Source: Candidatus Kuenenia stuttgartensis (GTDB lineage: Bacteria > Planctomycetota > Planctomycetia > Pirellulales > UBA1268). Taken from it: a DNA stretch of 43,074 nucleotides. The DNA is taken from positions 1 to 43,074 of the forward strand of contig CAMCQY010000014.1 in assembly GCA_945877135.1 (NCBI GenBank). The letters are read 5' to 3'. Of this stretch, positions 1 to 9,290 are shown one piece after another. The first letter of the stretch is position 1. Each line of letters opens with the position of its first letter. Under the pieces are notes generated by a model. It had not been told where the DNA came from. It searched no databases and saw nothing but the letters and a program-made list of their open reading frames with translations. Position numbers and translations under genes: made by a program.

Positions 1-581
1 GGCTGCTCGAAGAGCGAGGGCAGCGGCGCGAGTTCGATGAGTTCGGCGAGTCCGGCCGCCACAAGTTCACGGCCGGTCACGTAGCGGTGGGTGCGGCTCC
101 ATTCGTTGATCTGGTCGGCGGAACTGCCGAAGAGATCGCAGAGCAACACGTCCATCTCGTGCTCCAACTCCGCGAAATGCCGCGACCACTCGGCGGCCTC
201 ACGGATGCCGATGTGTTCCTCGCTCTGCCACTTCATCGGATGGAACAGGAAGACGCTGAAGGGTGTCACCAGCCGCCGCTGGCAGGCGGCAAAGGGCCAG
301 AGCGCGGCCGAGGAACACTCCCCCGTCACCACGGCCGTGGCCCGGATCCCGCGAAGCCGCAGGAGCGTGACCAGCGACATGCCACAGTAGGGGCTGCCAC
401 CTGGCGAATCGAAGTAGATGATGCACTCGCCCCCCGGCTCGACACCGAGCAGCCGTTCGGTGAGGTCCGACTCGTTGTCGGTCAGATCGCCGACGATGGC
501 CACTTCCAGAGGGCCCGTCCGCTCCTGTTCCTGCTCCTGGTCGTGTTCCGGCTGCTGACGTTTTGAATCTCTTGGTCGCAT
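1..581 (-). CDS. ClpP/SppA-like (crotonase-fold) serine protease family protein, 3' end truncated by window edge
   Basis: Reverse-strand reading from ATG at 581: MRPRDSKRQQPEHDQEQEQERTGPLEVAIVGDLTDNESDLTERLLGVEPGGECIIYFDSPGGSPYCGMSLVTLLRLRGIRATAVVTGECSSAALWPFAACQRRLVTPFSVFLFHPM...; FDSPGG and candidate Ser (GECSSAA) and His (FLFHP) motifs. Missing from the ORF track because no stop lies inside the window. Confidence 0.75.
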   Translation of the reverse strand, partial: MRPRDSKRQQPEHDQEQEQERTGPLEVAIVGDLTDNESDLTERLLGVEPGGECIIYFDSPGGSPYCGMSLVTLLRLRGIRATAVVTGECSSAALWPFAACQRRLVTPFSVFLFHPMKWQSEEHIGIREAAEWSRHFAELEHEMDVLLCDLFGSSADQINEWSRTHRYVTGRELVAAGLAELIELAPLPSLFEQ

Positions 582-710
582 GATGGTGCTCCCTTAGGGG
601 CTGCGGGCAGGGGCTGCGGGAATTATCGACGAGCTTACAATACTGGCAACGCGATCGTCGCGAGCCTCGCATGCAAAGGCTCGGCGGCCGCGAAGGGAGC
701 ACTCCATACC

Positions 711-1316
711 ATGGGAATCGTCTGCCGCTGCCCGAACGGGCACCGCGTGAAGGTCAAGGATCATCAAGCGGGGAAGCGGGCGCTCTGCCCAAACTGTGGG
801 GCGACGTTTTCCATCCCGGCCGCGAGCGGAGCGGCGGCAGATGGATCTCGGGCGTCTGAGAGCACGGCTGACCATTCGCAGCTGCCGCTGGCCCGGTTCG
901 TGCCACTGGAGCCATCGGTCATTGCGACGCTGCCGCGGGCCATGCCATTCGGCGCGGCACGCGCAGCGGCAGCCGCTGCCGCCGCTGCCGCTGCAACCGC
1001 GGCTGCAGCTGCAGCGGAACCCCCGGAGTCGTTGGAACCCTACGCGGAGACGATGCCCTTGGGAGTCGATCCATTCGCGGGTGGGCCGTCGGATGCCGCT
1101 TCGGCGCAACTTCACCCCGCGATCGCCGACCGGCCCGACCTCGCCTGGCGGATCGCGTATCCCGGAGGCGAGCCGTCGGAGCCTGTGGAGGCGGCGACCA
1201 TGCAGGACTGGCTCGCTGGCGGTCAGGCGGAGGGCACAGAGCTGGTCTGGCGGGCCGATTGGGCCGACTGGCAGCCGGTTCGAACGGTGTTCCCCGAGTT
1301 TTTTTCGGGTGACTGA
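711..1316 (+). CDS. Zinc-ribbon protein with Ala-rich linker and C-terminal GYF_2-like domain
   Basis: MGIVCRCPNGHRVKVKDHQAGKRALCPNCGATFSIP (zinc ribbon); poly-Ala linker; C-terminal AWRIAYPGGEPSEPVEAATMQDWLAGGQAEGTELVWRADWADWQPV resembles GYF_2/DUF4339. Confidence 0.7.
   Translation: MGIVCRCPNGHRVKVKDHQAGKRALCPNCGATFSIPAASGAAADGSRASESTADHSQLPLARFVPLEPSVIATLPRAMPFGAARAAAAAAAAAAATAAAAAAEPPESLEPYAETMPLGVDPFAGGPSDAASAQLHPAIADRPDLAWRIAYPGGEPSEPVEAATMQDWLAGGQAEGTELVWRADWADWQPVRTVFPEFFSGD
955..1020 (+). repeat. GC-rich trinucleotide low-complexity tract encoding poly-Ala
   Basis: gcacgcgcagcggcagccgctgccgccgctgccgctgcaaccgcggctgcagctgcagcg within the 711..1316 CDS. Confidence 0.8.
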
Positions 1317-1470
1317 ACGGCGTTTGCAACAGGGATGGCGCGGTGTTTTTCCGTGCTGGAGGTCGCGGTGGTGTGATAGAGTCAGAGGCCTGCAGATGCT
1401 CGGGCCTCGCCGGCTGGATCGTCTGTCACGCACCGTTTCACCGCACCAATCCAGAGGAGACCACCCCATC

Positions 1471-2058
1471 ATGCGCGGTTCATTCGCCCTCGTTTGTCTG
1501 TTTGTCGCGTTTGCTTCGTTTGCCATGGCTGCCCCGGCGGCGGCGCAGGGTGTGGTCGCGGAGGATACGCGGTCATTTGCCATCGCTGGCGGCTCGCTCC
1601 TACTCGAGGCTCCGGCCGGCTGGAAACGGGTGCAGCCGAAGTCGGGGATCGTTGAGACGGAGTTCTCGATTCCGTCCGCCGGTGACTTGCCTCCCGGACG
1701 CATGACCGTGATGGGCGCCGGCGGCAGCGTGCAGGCCAACATCGACCGTTGGTATGGCCAGTTTGCGCAGCCCGATGGCGGCGATACCAAGGCCAAGGCG
1801 ACCACCAAGACGATCAAACTCGCCGGTAGCACCGTGACCATGGTCGATGTGTCGGGCACCTACAAGGACATGCCGGGCGGTCCGTTCGCCGGCGGCAAGA
1901 CGGTCGAACGCCCCGACTACCGGATGCTGGCCGCGATCGTCGAGACGGCCGACGCGGGGAGCCACTTCCTCAAGTTTTACGGGCCGGCCGCAACCGTGGC
2001 GAAGGAGGCCGATGGCTTCCGCAAGATGGTCGAGGGCCTGGTGCCCGCCGGGAAGTGA
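1471..2058 (+). CDS. Secreted hypothetical protein
   Basis: 195 aa with signal peptide MRGSFALVCLFVAFASFAMAAPAAAQ; start chosen at ATG 1471 after gaggaga. Confidence 0.7.
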   Translation: MRGSFALVCLFVAFASFAMAAPAAAQGVVAEDTRSFAIAGGSLLLEAPAGWKRVQPKSGIVETEFSIPSAGDLPPGRMTVMGAGGSVQANIDRWYGQFAQPDGGDTKAKATTKTIKLAGSTVTMVDVSGTYKDMPGGPFAGGKTVERPDYRMLAAIVETADAGSHFLKFYGPAATVAKEADGFRKMVEGLVPAGK

Positions 2059-2087
2059 GCGACTGAAACCCCCAGGAAGATCGAGTC

Positions 2088-3563
2088 ATGAAGATTCAGG
2101 AATTTCTCGAGCATCACGGCATCGCCGGCAATCCGTTTGCCGAGGAAGACGCGCAGAACGACACCGTCTTCAAGCGGACCTGCCTGGAATCGACGTTTCA
2201 TCCCGCCTGGGACAAGATCTACGGCGACCCGGCCGATCCGAGCACCGCGATCGTGTTTGGCGAAAAGGGGGCGGGCAAGACGGCGCTCAAGCTGCAGATG
2301 GTGCGGCAGTTCGATCGTCACAACGAGATGCATCCCGACAGCAAGACGCTCGTCGTGCTCTACGACGACTTCAATCCCTTTTTGGATCGTTTTGTGAGCC
2401 GCGTCGGCCCCAACAGGCCCGTGGACAAGGTGCTCTCGCAGTGGAAGCTCTGGGATCACATGGACGCGATCCTGTCGCTGGGCGTGACGCAGTTCGTATC
2501 GACGCTCGTCGATCCGCCTGCCCGCGAGGTGGCTGCTCGGCCGAAGCTCACGCCGCCGCAGGCGCGGGACCTCAGCCTGCTGGCCGCCTGCTACGACCAG
2601 TCCACGGCCGAGACTTTCCCTTCGCGATGGCGGAAGCTCCGCAGCCGCGTGGGCTACCAGGCCTGGCAGGGGCTCTGGCCGACGCTGGTCGGGGTCGCGG
2701 CGGCGATCATCATGGGCATCGCCCTGCTGATCAGCTTTCAACGCAGTTCCCTGGAGTGGGCCGGGGCGTGGTGGCCATGGCTCCTTCTGGCCGCCGCCTG
2801 GGCACCGTGGGCGTGGCGGAGGGCCCGCAGCTGGTGGCTGGCCACGCGGATTGTGCGGAGCATGCGAACCGGCAACCGCACTACAGGCCAATTGGCCCGC
2901 GCGCTGGCACGTGTGCCAGAGGTGGATCTTGCCGGCCAGCCGGTTCCCGCTTCCGCTCGCAGCGACGACCGCTATGAACTGCTGGCGAAGTTTCAGGGGA
3001 TTCTCGCCTCCCAGGGCTATGCCGGCATGGTGGTGATCGTTGACCGGCTCGACGAACCGCATCTCATCAATGGCTCCGCCGACCGGATGCGGCAGGTGAT
3101 CTGGCCCATGCTCGACAACAAGTTCCTCAAGTCGCCAGGCATCGGGCTGAAGATGCTCCTGCCGCTGGAGCTCTATCGCTTCATCGAACGGGAGGATGAG
3201 CAGTTCAACCAGCGGGCCCGGCTCGACAAGCAGAACCTCGTGCCGTCGCTCGAATGGTCCGGCGAAACGCTCTATGACATCGCTTCCACCCGCGTGAAGG
3301 CGGCGAGCGTGGGCAGTCCGCCAGCCACTCTCGCGCAGCTCTTCGAGCCGGAGGTTGATCAACGCCGCTTACTCGAGGGCCTGCGCAGCCTCCGCGTGCC
3401 GCGGCAGCTGTTCAAGTTTCTCTACCGGCTTCTCGTGGCCCACTGCCACGCCCACACGGGCGAGCAGGCTGTCTACAAGATTCCGCTCGAGCGGTTCGAC
3501 ACGGTGCTGGCCGTATTTCGCCGCGATCAGGACGCCTTCGACCGCGGCCTCGCGCCGCGGTAG
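2088..3563 (+). CDS. P-loop ATPase with inserted transmembrane segments (KAP-like)
   Basis: Walker A GEKGAGKT, two hydrophobic segments (WPTLVGVAAAIIMGIALLISF; WWPWLLLAAAWAPWAW), then Walker B-like MVVIVDRLDEP. Confidence 0.7.
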   Translation: MKIQEFLEHHGIAGNPFAEEDAQNDTVFKRTCLESTFHPAWDKIYGDPADPSTAIVFGEKGAGKTALKLQMVRQFDRHNEMHPDSKTLVVLYDDFNPFLDRFVSRVGPNRPVDKVLSQWKLWDHMDAILSLGVTQFVSTLVDPPAREVAARPKLTPPQARDLSLLAACYDQSTAETFPSRWRKLRSRVGYQAWQGLWPTLVGVAAAIIMGIALLISFQRSSLEWAGAWWPWLLLAAAWAPWAWRRARSWWLATRIVRSMRTGNRTTGQLARALARVPEVDLAGQPVPASARSDDRYELLAKFQGILASQGYAGMVVIVDRLDEPHLINGSADRMRQVIWPMLDNKFLKSPGIGLKMLLPLELYRFIEREDEQFNQRARLDKQNLVPSLEWSGETLYDIASTRVKAASVGSPPATLAQLFEPEVDQRRLLEGLRSLRVPRQLFKFLYRLLVAHCHAHTGEQAVYKIPLERFDTVLAVFRRDQDAFDRGLAPR

Positions 3564-3569
3564 TGATGC

Positions 3570-4571
3570 ATGCAGGGTGAGAACGACGTCCATACGCTCG
3601 TCATCGGCCGCGAGGCGATGGCCTGCCGGTTCGAGGTCGTGTTCAACGCCGGCGAAGTGCCAGACGCCACGGCGATAGCCGTTGACTGCCTCGACCTTGT
3701 CGATGAGATCGAGAGCCAGATCACGGTCTATCGCGACTCAAGCGAACTGGCTCGCCTCAACGCCACGGCGGCGGCCGGCTGGCAGCCGGTGGAAGCCGGT
3801 CTCTTCTCGCTCCTGCTCGAGGCCCGTGATCTCCACGAGCGGACAGGCGGCGCATTCGACATGGCGGCCGGCTCACTTGTGAGAACCTGGGGATTCCTCC
3901 GCCGACAGGGGCGGACTCCCACCGCGGACGAACTCGCTCTGGCCCGTGAGGCCGCCGGCACGCAGTGGGTGGAATTCGACACGGCTGGCAGTCGGGTGCG
4001 TTTCATCCGGCCGGGCGTGGAGTTGAACCCTGGCGCCATCGGAAAAGGCTGGGCGATCGATCGCGTGATGGACAAGCTTCGCGACTGTGACGTGCCCAGT
4101 GCGCTCGTACATGGCGGGGCCAGCAGCGTGCGGGCCATCGGCGGACAGGGAATCGCCCCGTCGGGACGGCGGTCCTGGCCGGTGGGCGTGCGGCACCCGC
4201 TGCGGCCTGGCCGTCGACTGGCAACGGTCCAGCTCATAGACAGGGCCCTGGGCACCAGCGGCTCGGGCACGCAGTTCTTCATCGAACGCGGCCGCCGGCT
4301 CGGCCACATTCTCGATCCCCGCACGGGCGTGCCGGCCGAGGGGGTGCTGTCGGCGACGGTGGTCGCGCCCACGGCGGCCGAGGCCGACAGCCTCTCCACG
4401 GCCCTCTATGTGCTCGGTCCGCCGGGCTTGGCTCGGGTGGCGCCGGCCGGCGGAGGCGTGGGAGCAATTCTGGTCGTTCCCGGCAAGGCGGCAGGGGCCG
4501 TCCGGGTGCTCACGGCCAACCTCTCCGAAGACCTGTTCGCCATCGAGCCGGGAGAGGGCGTGGAAGCCTGA
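3570..4571 (+). CDS. apbE: FAD:protein FMN transferase (ApbE family)
   Basis: AMACRFEVVF, VDEIESQITVYRDSSELARLN, ELNPGAIGKGWAIDRV, HILDPRTGVPAEGVLSATVVAPTAAEADSLSTALYVLG. Confidence 0.9.
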   Translation: MQGENDVHTLVIGREAMACRFEVVFNAGEVPDATAIAVDCLDLVDEIESQITVYRDSSELARLNATAAAGWQPVEAGLFSLLLEARDLHERTGGAFDMAAGSLVRTWGFLRRQGRTPTADELALAREAAGTQWVEFDTAGSRVRFIRPGVELNPGAIGKGWAIDRVMDKLRDCDVPSALVHGGASSVRAIGGQGIAPSGRRSWPVGVRHPLRPGRRLATVQLIDRALGTSGSGTQFFIERGRRLGHILDPRTGVPAEGVLSATVVAPTAAEADSLSTALYVLGPPGLARVAPAGGGVGAILVVPGKAAGAVRVLTANLSEDLFAIEPGEGVEA

Positions 4572-4583
4572 AGGAGCCGGTAA

Positions 4584-4605
4584 ACGGCGGAGCCGTGCCT
4601 TTTTT
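4584..4605 (+). terminator. Possible weak intrinsic terminator after apbE
   Basis: Stem acggc/gccgt with gga loop, followed by gccttttttc, 13 bp after the apbE stop. Confidence 0.4.
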
Positions 4606-4687
4606 CATCGCCGGGATACACTATCGTTCTGGGCTCTGCCCAGTTCCCCCCCGCCTTTGGACCTCCGCCCGCGATACCCAATCTGAC

Positions 4688-5416
4688 ATGTTCGACTGGT
4701 TTGAGCGGGGTTCCTACCTCGGCATCGTGGTGTTTTTGACGCTCACTGGCATCGGTCTGCCCGTGCCGGAGGAGGTGCCGATCGTGGCCGCCGGTGTGGC
4801 CAGCAGGCTGTCTCAACTGAAGTGGTATTACGCGTTGCCCGCCTGCATGGTGGGGGCATTGCTCGGCGACAGCCTGATGTATGCCATCGGCCGGTTCTTC
4901 GGAGCCCGGATTCTCAAGGAGCATCCATGGTGGTCGGGCTTTCTCACGCCTGAACGCGAACGGACGATCGAAAACCTGCTCCGCAAGCACGGAATCAAAG
5001 CGTTTTTCGTGGCCCGGTTTCTGGTGGGGCTCCGCAGCCCCTTCTATCTGACGGCCGGCATCCTCAAGGTGAAGTATCGCTGGTTCCTGCTGGCTGATTT
5101 CATCTGCGCGTCGATCGTCATCGGTGGCTTTTTTGGTCTGGCCTACCTGTTTGGAGAACGGATCACCGGCCTCATCCAGTCGGCAACCCGTGGGTTCACG
5201 GCGATTACGATCGCGATGGCGGTCGTTGCCCTCACCGTGATCGCCTTCTTCTCCTTCCGGCAACGGCGGATTCGCATGCTCGATCAGGATCCGGAGTCGC
5301 TCTTCGACAACCGGGAGATCCTGCTCGGCCCCGCCGCCGACCGGATCGCCGACGCCGTCGCCCTCGGCGACAGCCGGCACACCGAGCACGACCGGCCGTC
5401 CGGGCCGAGAGACTGA
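4688..5416 (+). CDS. DedA family (SNARE-associated) membrane protein
   Basis: MFDWFERGSYLGIVVFLTLTGIGLPVPEEVPIVAAG...GDSLMYAIGRFFG...VARFLVGLRSPFYLTAGILKVKYRWF. Confidence 0.88.
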   Translation: MFDWFERGSYLGIVVFLTLTGIGLPVPEEVPIVAAGVASRLSQLKWYYALPACMVGALLGDSLMYAIGRFFGARILKEHPWWSGFLTPERERTIENLLRKHGIKAFFVARFLVGLRSPFYLTAGILKVKYRWFLLADFICASIVIGGFFGLAYLFGERITGLIQSATRGFTAITIAMAVVALTVIAFFSFRQRRIRMLDQDPESLFDNREILLGPAADRIADAVALGDSRHTEHDRPSGPRD

Positions 5417-5581
5417 GAGCTTCGGCCGATCGGTGTGTGAGGCCTGTGCCGATTCTGTCGGCACGAGGGTGACGTCTGGGCAGGATTGTCGCCCTGCGGC
5501 GACTTTGCTGTCGCCGGATTGCGACCTAAAGACATGGTGGAGACTTTTCTCGTCAGCACCTTTCCTCCCCAGGATGCCACC

Positions 5582-7003
5582 ATGATCCGCCCCACGGCGC
5601 CGGTCGATCGCCCCTCCAACCCGGGACGTGTCCTTGTGGTGGACGACGACCGCCGCGTGGCATCCCGTACCGCCCAGTGGCTCTGCAGCCTCGGTTGGCA
5701 TGCGAGCGCCGTCAGCCGCGCCGAGGAGGCGCTGCCGCTTCTCGCCCGCGAGCCCTATGTCGCCTGCATCGTTGACGGTCTGCTGGCAGGGAATGGGGCT
5801 GCTCGAATCGCGGCCAGCCTGCGACTTGCTGCCACGGGCACCGGACTGGTGATCACGATGCCGGAGGCTCCTGCCACGTCGATGGCCCCGGGCATCGATC
5901 CCGATGCGATCGTCCTCACGCCGGCACGCGATGCGGCCCTGCTGGCCGCGCTCGACACGGCGTTCGCGGCCGCCACGCGTCGTGCTGCGGCCGCCGAGGC
6001 CCAGCCCCCGACGCCGAAACTGCTCGGCTCGTCGGCGGCGATGCAGCACGTGCTCGACCTCGTGGCCCGGCTCGCCGATGCCCCGGCGACGCTGCTCATC
6101 ACAGGGGAGAGCGGCACGGGCAAGTCGCTCGTGGCCCGTGAGATCCATCGGGCCAGCCGGCGTCGCGGGAAGCGGTTCGTGGAAGTGGCCTGCGGTTGCC
6201 TCAGTGAAACGCTGCTCGAAAGCGAGCTCTTCGGCCACGTTGCCGGTGCCTTCACTGGCGCCACGGCTGACCGTGACGGAAAATTCCGCCAGGCCGATGG
6301 CGGAACCATCTTTCTCGACGAGATCGCCACCGCGTCTCCTGCCATGCAGGTGAAGCTGCTGCGGGTGCTTCAGGACCTGCGTTTCGAGTCGGTGGGTGGC
6401 TCGCAGACGCATGCAGTCGATGCGCGTGTGATCCTGGCCACCAACGAGGACCTCGCGGCGCTCGTGGCAGCGGGCACGTTTCGCGCCGATCTTTTCTGGC
6501 GAGTGAACGTGATCACGATCGAAATGCCCACGCTCCGGGATCGGGCCAGCGACATCCCGATGCTCGCTGAGCATTTTCGGGCCGCCGCAGTGGCCCGCGG
6601 CGGCCGCGAGGTGGAGGGATTCTCACCCGCGGCCCTGGAGGCCCTCGCGAGGTATCGCTGGCCGGGCAACGTCCGCGAACTCGAGCACGCGGTGGAATAC
6701 GCGGTGTTTCTGGGGCGTGGGGCATGGATCGGAGCCGCCGACCTGCCGCCCGCGGTCAGGCTCGCCGGCGCGGGGGATGGAGGTGAGATGGTGGCGGCTT
6801 GTGCCGCCGCCGCGGGATCGCTCAAGACCTCGCTGAAGACATCGATGGCCCATCCGGAGCGGCGGCTGATCATTGAGGCGTTGGAGCGATCCAACTGGCG
6901 GCGGGACGCCGCTGCCAGGGCCCTCGGCATCAACCGTACCACGCTCTATAAGAAGCTGAAGCGGCTGGGCATGAGTCTCGCCGAGCTGCAGCCGGCGAGG
7001 TAG
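5582..7003 (+). CDS. Sigma-54-dependent response regulator (receiver-AAA+-Fis HTH)
   Basis: Receiver VLVVDDD...[10 protein letters not shown]+ [25 protein letters not shown]-terminal Fis helix-turn-helix [22 protein letters not shown]. Confidence 0.9.
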   Translation: MIRPTAPVDRPSNPGRVLVVDDDRRVASRTAQWLCSLGWHASAVSRAEEALPLLAREPYVACIVDGLLAGNGAARIAASLRLAATGTGLVITMPEAPATSMAPGIDPDAIVLTPARDAALLAALDTAFAAATRRAAAAEAQPPTPKLLGSSAAMQHVLDLVARLADAPATLLITGESGTGKSLVAREIHRASRRRGKRFVEVACGCLSETLLESELFGHVAGAFTGATADRDGKFRQADGGTIFLDEIATASPAMQVKLLRVLQDLRFESVGGSQTHAVDARVILATNEDLAALVAAGTFRADLFWRVNVITIEMPTLRDRASDIPMLAEHFRAAAVARGGREVEGFSPAALEALARYRWPGNVRELEHAVEYAVFLGRGAWIGAADLPPAVRLAGAGDGGEMVAACAAAAGSLKTSLKTSMAHPERRLIIEALERSNWRRDAAARALGINRTTLYKKLKRLGMSLAELQPAR

Positions 7004-7027
7004 GGGGGCGCAACGGGGACGCGGGAT

Positions 7028-7090
7028 CCTCTCGCTTGCGCTTCGGGCTTGGATGGACGTCCTCATCCAAGCCCGCAGCGCCAGCAAGGG
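7028..7090. repeat. Dispersed inverted repeat, locus A (left arm, 8-nt spacer, right arm)
   Basis: cctctcgcttgcgcttcgggcttggatg / catccaagcccgcagcgccagcaaggg. Confidence 0.85.
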
Positions 7091-7196
7091 AAATGCGGGT
7101 GGCCGGCCCAGCTTCCACCCCCCGCTTCAAAAAGTGGCCGCTTTCGGTCATACTGCCACGCCCCAGCCTTCACGAACACAGGAGATTTTCCCCAGG

Positions 7197-8132
7197 ATGT
7201 TCCGCAACCTCAGCACGTTTGGCCTGCCGCTTTCCGGACGCCCCAGCGAACTCATCGAACTGGCCCTGTCGTTCGGCTTCGACGCGATGGACATCGACCT
7301 CGTCGATTTTCAGCAGCAGGCAGAGACCTTCGGCGTGCCCCATGCCCGCCGGCTGATGGTGAGCGCGCGGCTGAAGTGCGGCGTGTTTCGACTCCCCGTG
7401 ACGCTCGATGCGGATGACGCGACCTTCAATGCAGAAATGGCGCTCCTGCCGAAACGGCTCGAGTTTGCCCAGGCGACCGAGGCCACCCGTGCGGTCGCCT
7501 CGATTGCGGCCGCATCCGACGAACATTCCTTCAAGGACTTCTTCGAGCAGTACCGCACGCGGCTCGACACCATCGGCGGCATGCTCGATCCCCATGGCAT
7601 TTCGCTCGGTCTGGCGATCACACCCGAGGCTGAGGCCCGCGCTGAGAAGACGCATCAGTTCGTGCATACCTTCGAAGGACTGCTCGGCCTGTTGGCCGTG
7701 TCGCATCCCCGCGTTGGCGCGGTGGTCGATTCCTGGGCCCTGCACGTCACGGGCGAACCGCTCGAGATGATCACGAAGGTGCCAAAGGGTCGGATCGTGG
7801 AAGTTCGGCTGTCCGATGCCCCCCGCGACGTGGCAGCGGCGGCACTCACGCACGCGCAGCGGCTGATGCCGGGCGATACCGGGGTGATCAATTCCGCCGC
7901 CGTGCTGACGCAGGCGAAGGCCGCCGGCTTCGATGGACCGGTGACGCCGTGGGCCGATCGCTCCACGCTGGCCGGCCGCGGCCGCGAACGGATCGTCAAG
8001 GTGGCCGGCGATCGGCTGGAAGCAGTCTGGAAGGAGGCCGGCCTGCCGATCGTGCCGCGGTGGTTCACGCCCGTCGCCAAGGACGCCTTCGGCCGTCCGC
8101 TCAACGAAGAAATCTTCGCCGGCGCGGAGTAA
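7197..8132 (+). CDS. TIM-barrel sugar phosphate isomerase/epimerase-like protein
   Basis: MFRNLSTFGLPLSGRPSELIELALSFGFDAMDIDLVDF...GAVVDSWALHVTGEP; AP_endonuc_2-like layout. Confidence 0.7.
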   Translation: MFRNLSTFGLPLSGRPSELIELALSFGFDAMDIDLVDFQQQAETFGVPHARRLMVSARLKCGVFRLPVTLDADDATFNAEMALLPKRLEFAQATEATRAVASIAAASDEHSFKDFFEQYRTRLDTIGGMLDPHGISLGLAITPEAEARAEKTHQFVHTFEGLLGLLAVSHPRVGAVVDSWALHVTGEPLEMITKVPKGRIVEVRLSDAPRDVAAAALTHAQRLMPGDTGVINSAAVLTQAKAAGFDGPVTPWADRSTLAGRGRERIVKVAGDRLEAVWKEAGLPIVPRWFTPVAKDAFGRPLNEEIFAGAE

Positions 8133-8138
8133 GCCGCA

Positions 8139-9101
8139 TCACGCCCCTTCTCGGATCCATGTCACCTTGGGCGAACCGCCGCCATCCTTGGCGGAGCCCT
8201 TGATGAACTCCGAGACGTATCGCAGTGTTTTGCCGGGACGGTCGGGATCGCGAAAGGCATCCCCCTTCTGCAGGATCGGCAGTTGATCAGGCATGCCGCC
8301 GAAGGCCCGCGTGCCGGCAGCCTGACAGGGATACCACCAGCCCTGGCCGTCTGCGTCGACGAGGTAGAACTCTGGGTAGCAGTGGCCCTCGACCCAGACC
8401 GTCCGCGCCGGAATGCCCTCAGCCCGTGCCATGGCGATGAACAGGCAGGTGAGTTCCTCGCAGTCTCCCCAGCCGTCGGCCAATGCCCGCGCCGCCCCCT
8501 TCAGGTCGCCGTTGCGGTATTCGACCTTCTCCCGCACCGTGTCATAGATCGCCTCCACCTTCTTCCAGCCATCGAGATCCTCGCCGGTCGCCTTCGCCAG
8601 TTTCATGATCTTCGGATGACGTGTTTCGATGTAGGGACTCGCCCCGAGGAAGATGCGCAGAGCCCGGTCGGGCTTCTGCGGGATCGTCAGCGGCGAAGGG
8701 TTGGCTGGCGGGGTGATCGATGCGCGTTCGAGCGAAAAGGTCACGATCGCGTGCGCCTTGCCGCCGGCTGGCAGGCTGGGGATCTCCACGATCATCTGCT
8801 TCACGCCCCCCGGCAGCGTGCGATACCGCAGGCCCCGGACGTCGGGCGAGACGTCTTCCTGGACAATCTGCACCTTCTGTTCAGGCCAGTCGGCAGGCAC
8901 CGGGAGGGTGGCATAGATATCCCGGCACGCCCCTCCCTCGGCCGTCACCATCACGCCGACCCGGTATTTCTGCGTGCGGGCGTCACCCAGCGAGGGGGCC
9001 GCAGAGACCGCCTCCGGGGCCGCGAATTGGGCCCTGGCAGGCAGGGGGAGGGCGAGTGCTGCCAAGGCGACCAGCAGCGGGATGGAATGGAACCGATTCA
9101 T
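8139..9101 (-). CDS. Secreted transglutaminase-like domain protein
   Basis: Signal peptide MNRFHSIPLLVALAALALPLPARAQ; transglutaminase-like GDCEELTCLFIAMARAEGIPARTVWVEGHCYPEFYL (Cys-His-Asp). Confidence 0.82.
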   Translation of the reverse strand: MNRFHSIPLLVALAALALPLPARAQFAAPEAVSAAPSLGDARTQKYRVGVMVTAEGGACRDIYATLPVPADWPEQKVQIVQEDVSPDVRGLRYRTLPGGVKQMIVEIPSLPAGGKAHAIVTFSLERASITPPANPSPLTIPQKPDRALRIFLGASPYIETRHPKIMKLAKATGEDLDGWKKVEAIYDTVREKVEYRNGDLKGAARALADGWGDCEELTCLFIAMARAEGIPARTVWVEGHCYPEFYLVDADGQGWWYPCQAAGTRAFGGMPDQLPILQKGDAFRDPDRPGKTLRYVSEFIKGSAKDGGGSPKVTWIREGA

Positions 9102-9290
9102 ACGAATTCCATCGGCCGCGGCCGTATGCCGCCTCGCGGGGCGGTGCCGCCGTAACGATCGGAGAATCTGGGGCGGCGGGGGCAAACACTCGATTGTTCA
9201 GCCGCCCTGCGGCTGCTACACTGCGCGGCTCGATCCATTGTGGCCCGCGAGTCCCCCTCCCCCAACCCGTTTACCCAAAACCCCCCACGC

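Noticed and set aside
5440-5581. Sigma54 (-24/-12) promoter before the activator gene
   Set aside because: A cggcac stretch is present but no TTGC at the required spacing.
4406-6574. 722-aa ORF on - strand
   Set aside because: Antisense to apbE, dedA and the sigma54 activator; biased composition without motifs, typical of high-GC shadow ORFs.
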